DNA of 24,481 bases from Macrocybe gigantea (lineage: Eukaryota > Basidiomycota > Agaricomycetes > Agaricales > Callistosporiaceae): positions 1-24,481 of the forward strand of contig SJRY01000122.1 of assembly GCA_011319805.1 (NCBI GenBank). The letters are read 5' to 3'. Every line of letters begins with the position of its first letter. The stretch's first letter is position 1. The position numbers and the translations under genes are program-made. Positions 20,475 to 24,481 of this stretch are shown in pieces. Under the pieces are notes generated by a model. It ran no database searches. It was given only the letters and a program-made list of their open reading frames with translations, and was not told where the DNA came from.

Positions 20475-20491
20475 TGTTTGTCCTTGTTAGG
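20475..20491 (-). promoter_or_regulatory. 17-bp element shared by family C copies 2 and 3
   Basis: TGTTTGTCCTTGTTAGG (plus-strand reading) lies 90 bp upstream of the copy 2 start, and an identical 17-mer lies 115 bp upstream of the copy 3 start. It is better conserved than the sequence around it, so it could be a shared promoter or 5'-leader element, or just a remnant of the duplication. Confidence 0.4.
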
Positions 20492-20854
20492 TGGCGTTGC
20501 TTCGGGGATACAAAGCACGTGAGCGGTGAAATGATTGTGGTTGGGACCAGCCGATCATAATGCACAGCATTGCAAACCCAAGAAGGCCAAAGCATAACAA
20601 AGAGGCCACAAGAACCAGTGTGGCCTGTGGCCCAGCACGAGCCCTTTCCGTCGTTGATGGAGGGCAAAGATGGTCAAGCTTCTTTGCAAAACGGGTGGTC
20701 TGACAAGCATTGTGACATAACGACGAATAGGTGTCTCAATATAGCCAAGTCTTTTCGCGTCGTTTTGATTTACCTTGCCTCCGCCACAGTGATTGTCTGT
20801 AGTTCCAAGTGATTAGATACAGCAAGCAACGCGACACCTGGATACTATGGTGAA

Positions 20855-21711
20855 TTACGGATCGACCAGCACAATGAAATCGTCAGGTATCGTCTGAGGG
20901 TCTTCCTGAGTTTCCTGATCAACTGTTTTCACTTTCATCCGTCGCTTGCTGCTGCAGTTCCAGCAGCACATTTTGCAGCCGCAAATCCGATTCGTTGAGC
21001 CGGATCAGAACTCGACGGTACGTTTCATCCGCGGCCAGTTGGACCTTCGAGGTTCTGCGCTTGTCCTGAATAAGATAAAATTCTTCCAAAATCCGGTGCA
21101 CGTCCTCACACGCCTCCCGGACGTGTTTGTGCGCCTCTTCGTTGTCGGCCAGGACCCGTTCCAAGCCTGTGAAGTATTCGTCCAGCGTTTTAGGCGTCAT
21201 GCTCATCGTGGCGCGGAACAGCGATGTGTAGTACGCGAATGCCTGTGTGGGCATAGAGAAGTCGATCGTAGCGTATCGTGTGAGGTCTACAAACTGCAGT
21301 CGCAACAGGCCGGTGGACGGGAGACACATCAGCGTCAGCCACGCATCAACGGCGTACATGTCCGCGATGACGAGAATGGTCATCCCTGCGACGGGTGTCC
21401 GAAGAAACATGAATGGATGGAAGTGCGGGTAGACGAAGCAGAAACTTGCCGACGATGATTTTCAAGCCTTTTTTCTTCGATCTCGGCGTTCCGTCTGGTC
21501 GATACCACATCTTGCGCCAGATCGTCCGCCGTCGTGGGACGAATGTAGCGTACCTTCGAGTGGTATGCATCGAGGTGCGAACAGTCATTCCATCACCCAT
21601 GGCGAATTTTAGGGCAACCGGCGCCATGTTCAATGCCTTTAAGCTCCGAGGCGATGCAGACCCAAATTCATGGAGAACGAGAGAGGCTGATCTCCAGCCA
21701 TTGAAGAACAT
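20855..21711 (-). CDS. Family C copy 3: presequence plus one-membrane-segment protein, GC-AG intron
   Basis: Exon 1, 21711-21450, is exactly the size of exon 1 in copy 2 (262 nt). It starts M-F-F-N-G-W-R, has a presequence-like Arg/Ser region, and reaches TIWRKMWYRPDGTPRSKKKG. The 64-nt intron (21449-21386) has a GC donor (GCAAGT). Exon 2 (from 21385) has a hydrophobic M-T-I-L-V-I-A-D-M-Y-A-V segment, L-L-R-L-Q-F-V-D-L-T-R-Y, a C-E-D-V-H-R-I-L helix and a Gln-rich helix. In the frame as read, the stop is at 20919-20921 (242 aa). However, the family-type tail (PDDFIV, ending at TAA 20857-20855) is present just downstream in another frame, so an extra base in the A-run at 20926-20929 is likely. 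Without it, exon 2 would be 530 nt, the same as copy 2 corrected. Function unknown; an inner mitochondrial membrane location is inferred from the presequence and membrane segment only. Confidence 0.65.
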
Positions 21712-21825
21712 AAGGGCTGTGTATTCGCTGTATGGTCGTGGAATTCCCCCCGAACGGAGGGCGTGAGGAACGATGATGAGGAATAGGTTAGATGGCGCAT
21801 GGCGGAATGAACGATGGTGGGTGTA

Positions 21826-21842
21826 TGTTTGTCCTTGTTAGG
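21826..21842 (-). promoter_or_regulatory. 17-bp element upstream of family C copy 3
   Basis: Identical to the 17-mer at 20475-20491 and at a similar distance from the start codon. Confidence 0.4.
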
Positions 21843-22211
21843 AATCTCTCATTTGCATGGCGTCAAGTTATTGTCTGGATATATTCTGGATATCTGCCAC
21901 GAGCACGTCAACCAGCGCTTGTTTAATACGGCGACGAGAAAGACCTTTGACCTCTGCTTTCCGAATCACTCATGAGGTGCGTGAATAATAATGGCGTGGT
22001 GTATAGTCGCGCAATTACGGATGTGGGTTTTCTATAAACGTCCAGTCCACAATAACCTACCCGACAAGATCGTGGAGGCCAAAGCGACAAGATCCCACAA
22101 GGTGGTGCCATATTGCGGGCCACTCGCCGATCAAAGCCTCGTCCTATTCCATGACGCATTTCTGTTGACAATGGCTACACCGTTCAGCTATTTTGAGTAT
22201 TACCCGCGGCC

Positions 22212-22219
22212 TATATAAA
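22212..22219 (+). promoter_or_regulatory. TATA box
   Basis: TATATAAA is a good consensus TATA box in a GC-rich setting, followed by a pyrimidine-rich stretch from about 22250 that looks like a fungal transcription start region. The first ATG downstream is at 22355. Confidence 0.45.
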
Positions 22220-22354
22220 CGGGCGACGGAAGCTCCGAGACAGCCGTGAAAAATCCCCCCCCCCACTTCCTTTCCATTGTTGTGCTCTCAGCGTTCTCCC
22301 TTCCGATCTGCTTTTCTGCCGGCTTTGCACCACTGCTCGCGCTGCGCAAGAATA

Positions 22355-22612
22355 ATGTCTTTTTTTTTTCTTGGTTGTCGTTCGCTTCGGACCTCTTGTC
22401 GTTGCCCACATCTGCCACTATGGACGTGTGACGTGATAGGAGCCAACGGCTTGCCTATTGGCGTCGTCGCGCGAGCGTTTGACTACTTGGGAAATCGCCT
22501 CACGGTCGCGCCCCAGACGGCGTTCTTCCCGATGCTCATGGCAGCTACATGGCCTCTCATCATTGATGATCTTCCGTGGAGAATGAAGGGGAAATGCAAC
22601 AAAGAGCTGTAA
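22355..22612 (+). CDS. Hypothetical short ORF downstream of a TATA box, 85 aa
   Basis: First ATG after the TATA box at 22212, about 140 bp downstream. It opens with M-S-F-F-F-L-G-C encoded by a T-run, then has a Cys/Arg/Ser region and an A-T-W-P-L-I-I-D-D-L-P-W segment. No family is recognised. It may be exon 1 of a spliced gene or a chance frame. Confidence 0.2.
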   Translation: MSFFFLGCRSLRTSCRCPHLPLWTCDVIGANGLPIGVVARAFDYLGNRLTVAPQTAFFPMLMAATWPLIIDDLPWRMKGKCNKEL

Positions 22613-24106
22613 ACTTCAAGTCTGGGATTGCTAACGATGTCGACACCGAAGGCTATCGGGATTGGAGGCAAATCATCAAGGCATCCATTGGAAGCGGCAA
22701 TTCAAAGGCCTCATGGAATCAAATTGGGATGTGCTGTCGTTGTCATGAACATATGTGCTCTGGCTTGTCTTGTCTGGTTGTCTGTCCTGTCGATCTTGCT
22801 GCCTGACTAGCCTTTCTCGCGGCAATTATCATTCAAGTCAGGATTCGCTACAATTTCAACAAGATGACAATGGATAATCCTCGGGGACGCTACAACGGAG
22901 AAGACAAGAACAGAAAATGATACCAAATTGGAAACTCAATGGCTCACAAACCGACACCGAAAATGGATAGCTGACAACTTTATACGACCTATCTCCATCG
23001 CGTTTCGTTAGCTGCTTTCTGGTTACCGAGCTGGGGGCCACTTCGTTTCTGACTCAGTCGGCTTGCACAAAAGGCGGTCATCAGTCGCTTCCACAATCTG
23101 CTTCGTGCCATGACACTCCCTGCTACCGCGAACGAGAACGCAGCGCCAACAGCAGTCTGCCCAAAGCAATGCCCCTCTCTGTTGAGATCCATACGTGCCG
23201 GTCTATGTCTCTAGGGAGAGGCGCTAATCTTTTCTTGACGTTGGAGTTGACGCCGAAGATTATAGCTTGCGGATGCCTTTGCGACTTGAACACCCTTGAT
23301 GACGTCTGGCACTCGTAACTGTTTGCGGATCTTTCAACCATGGCTATGCAATGCGGAAAAGCACCTTTTTCTGTGTCCTCGATTGACTCTCGTGTTTCTG
23401 TGCCAAGATGCCCCCAATTATCTTCAAGCTCGTTGGACAGTCACTGGAATTTTACGCGTCATTCCTCATGAAGATGAGAAACAAGGCCCTGCAAATTGCA
23501 AAACCTGAAAAGCGACAAGTGAGGCGACCGGCACGTAGGCGATGAGACTCGGAACGCTAGTCAACACTTGATTATATCAACAGCAAGCGCTAGACAGGTT
23601 CAATGCCTGAAGACCTGAGAGCATATTGGCAATCCTTGTCTTCGTTATCCCGGCTTGCTAAGGCTGGACGGCGAATGACGGACCGGACTTGGTCCATATT
23701 TGCATTTGTTAGGATCCAGGGGCTACATCCTCCCTCAGAGTTGTTGATTCCAATAGTTCCTTTGTCCTCCTTCGACGAACGCGGCTGGAGGCCTCTGCCT
23801 GCGACGTCGATGCGTACGGCGTGACACAATGCTGTTTTGGCTACCCAGGTCCTTCGACGTCCCGGGCTGCCGGTTGGGTCCAAGGCAAAGGCACGTCACG
23901 CACCTCCTTTGAGCTCTCTTCATTCTCGACTTTCTTCCACCCACGTGTTCCCAACACAATTCCCAAAGCGCGTCTTGGCCACAAATTCCAGCGTCCTGAT
24001 CGACCAAGTCCGATGTCGACCAGCGATCAAAGCACCCAAGTCCATTCTTCGCCGATTTGGATTTCAACCAGCTTCACGCGTCGCCTGTTTTGGAGAATCG
24101 CAGCAG

Positions 24107-24113
24107 TATAAAA
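24107..24113 (+). promoter_or_regulatory. TATA box near the right edge
   Basis: TATAAAA, about 25 bp before an ATG at 24133 and 125 bp before one at 24238. The spacing makes 24238 the more likely translation start. Confidence 0.45.
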
Positions 24114-24237
24114 AGCTCGATGCGGCACCAGCATGGCCTCAGAAATCGCAACGCGTCTAGTTGCTCTCCTCTACCTGTTTATTCTTCCTCAATTCTCGTG
24201 TCTCTATCGAATTTCGACCCAGCTCATTTGCGCAAAG

Positions 24238-24372
24238 ATGCCTCCTTTTTCGCCATCGTTAAAGCCCAGCTTGCGATCGTCGACCGCTTCTTCCAACAGT
24301 GAGGAGAACGGTGTCCCTCCGCAGGCGGGGGACGCTGTCCAGCAAGTTGTGGGCCAGGAGTCTATTCGATGA
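24238..24372 (+). CDS. Hypothetical gene, first exon, continues or ends near the window edge
   Basis: The ATG at 24238 has a good fungal context (AAAG before it) and opens a Ser/Pro-rich frame ending with TGA at 24370-24372 (44 codons). A 35-codon longer start at 24133 begins with a hydrophobic, signal-like stretch (L-V-A-L-L-Y-L-F-I-L-P) but is very close to the TATA box. Another frame with S-L-F-D-E-L-F-C-L-F-H-E continues past 24372 to about 24473, so a splice or frame change is possible. Not recognised. Confidence 0.25.
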   Translation: MPPFSPSLKPSLRSSTASSNSEENGVPPQAGDAVQQVVGQESIR

Positions 24373-24481
24373 ACTCTTCTGTCTCTTCCACGAGACTATC
24401 CGTCCCTCTGGACCTCGGAAGCTTGAAGACGAGCGGGGCGACCTCGCGTCGGATGACTGCTCCGGCAGGAGATGAGAATGT

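Larger units (their letters stand above)
21843..24106. other. Region without a firmly supported gene
   Basis: Apart from the TATA-led ORF at 22355-22612, nothing here is recognisable. Short open frames on both strands (for example 22628-22810 plus, with a hydrophobic end, and 23735-24067 minus) lack motifs, and I see no convincing exon series. A C-run at about 22255-22263 and a T-run at about 22360-22369 are present. Confidence 0.45.

Noticed and set aside
19525..20667. 380-codon minus-strand frame as one family C gene
   Set aside because: Reading straight through replaces the conserved membrane segment with unrelated sequence. The 70-nt intron plus a one-base lesion aligns far better with copies 1 and 3.

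Overview
The window looks like a piece of a basidiomycete (Agaricomycete-type) fungal nuclear genome. The genes are split by many short GT-AG introns, mostly 48-90 nt, both strands are densely used, and the recognisable genes read like mushroom orthologues. Most genes had to be assembled exon by exon, because few exons stand out as long open frames.

Layout, left to right: (1) 1-2556 (+), the GC-rich 3' part of an F-box-family gene. Its last three exons are clear, but upstream it changes frame within low-complexity DNA. (2) 2557-6964, about 4.4 kb with no gene I can support. (3) 6965-7698 (-), SDH4, the small membrane anchor of succinate dehydrogenase, in five short exons. (4) 8438-13492 (+), a tandem cluster of one all-helical protein family (called family B here): a 10-exon copy with a one-base lesion, two decayed relics, and an intact 10-exon copy of 355 aa. 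The two full copies share exon sizes, including a 13-nt micro-exon. (5) 14517-16936 (-), SNF1/AMPK alpha kinase, 8 exons, 647 aa. (6) 17265-17990 (+), SRP14, 4 exons, 183 aa, head to head with SNF1. (7) 18154-21711 (-), three tandem copies of a second unknown family (family C) with an N-terminal presequence-like region, a W-Y-R-x-D-G motif, one membrane segment and a helical tail. Each copy shows one single-base frame disturbance. (8) 21712-24481, mostly without recognisable genes, with two TATA-led short ORFs of low confidence.

Conserved housekeeping genes (SDH4: respiratory complex II; SNF1: glucose and energy signalling; SRP14: Alu domain of the signal recognition particle) are intact to the base. 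They alternate with two lineage-restricted, recently duplicated families. Those two families carry all the GC-AG introns and all the single-base lesions I found outside the F-box gene. Family B has a hydrophobic hairpin between long helices, which resembles ClyA/HBL/xenorhabdolysin-type alpha pore-forming proteins. That comparison is an inference from architecture only. Families B and C are the parts of the window most likely to be undescribed.
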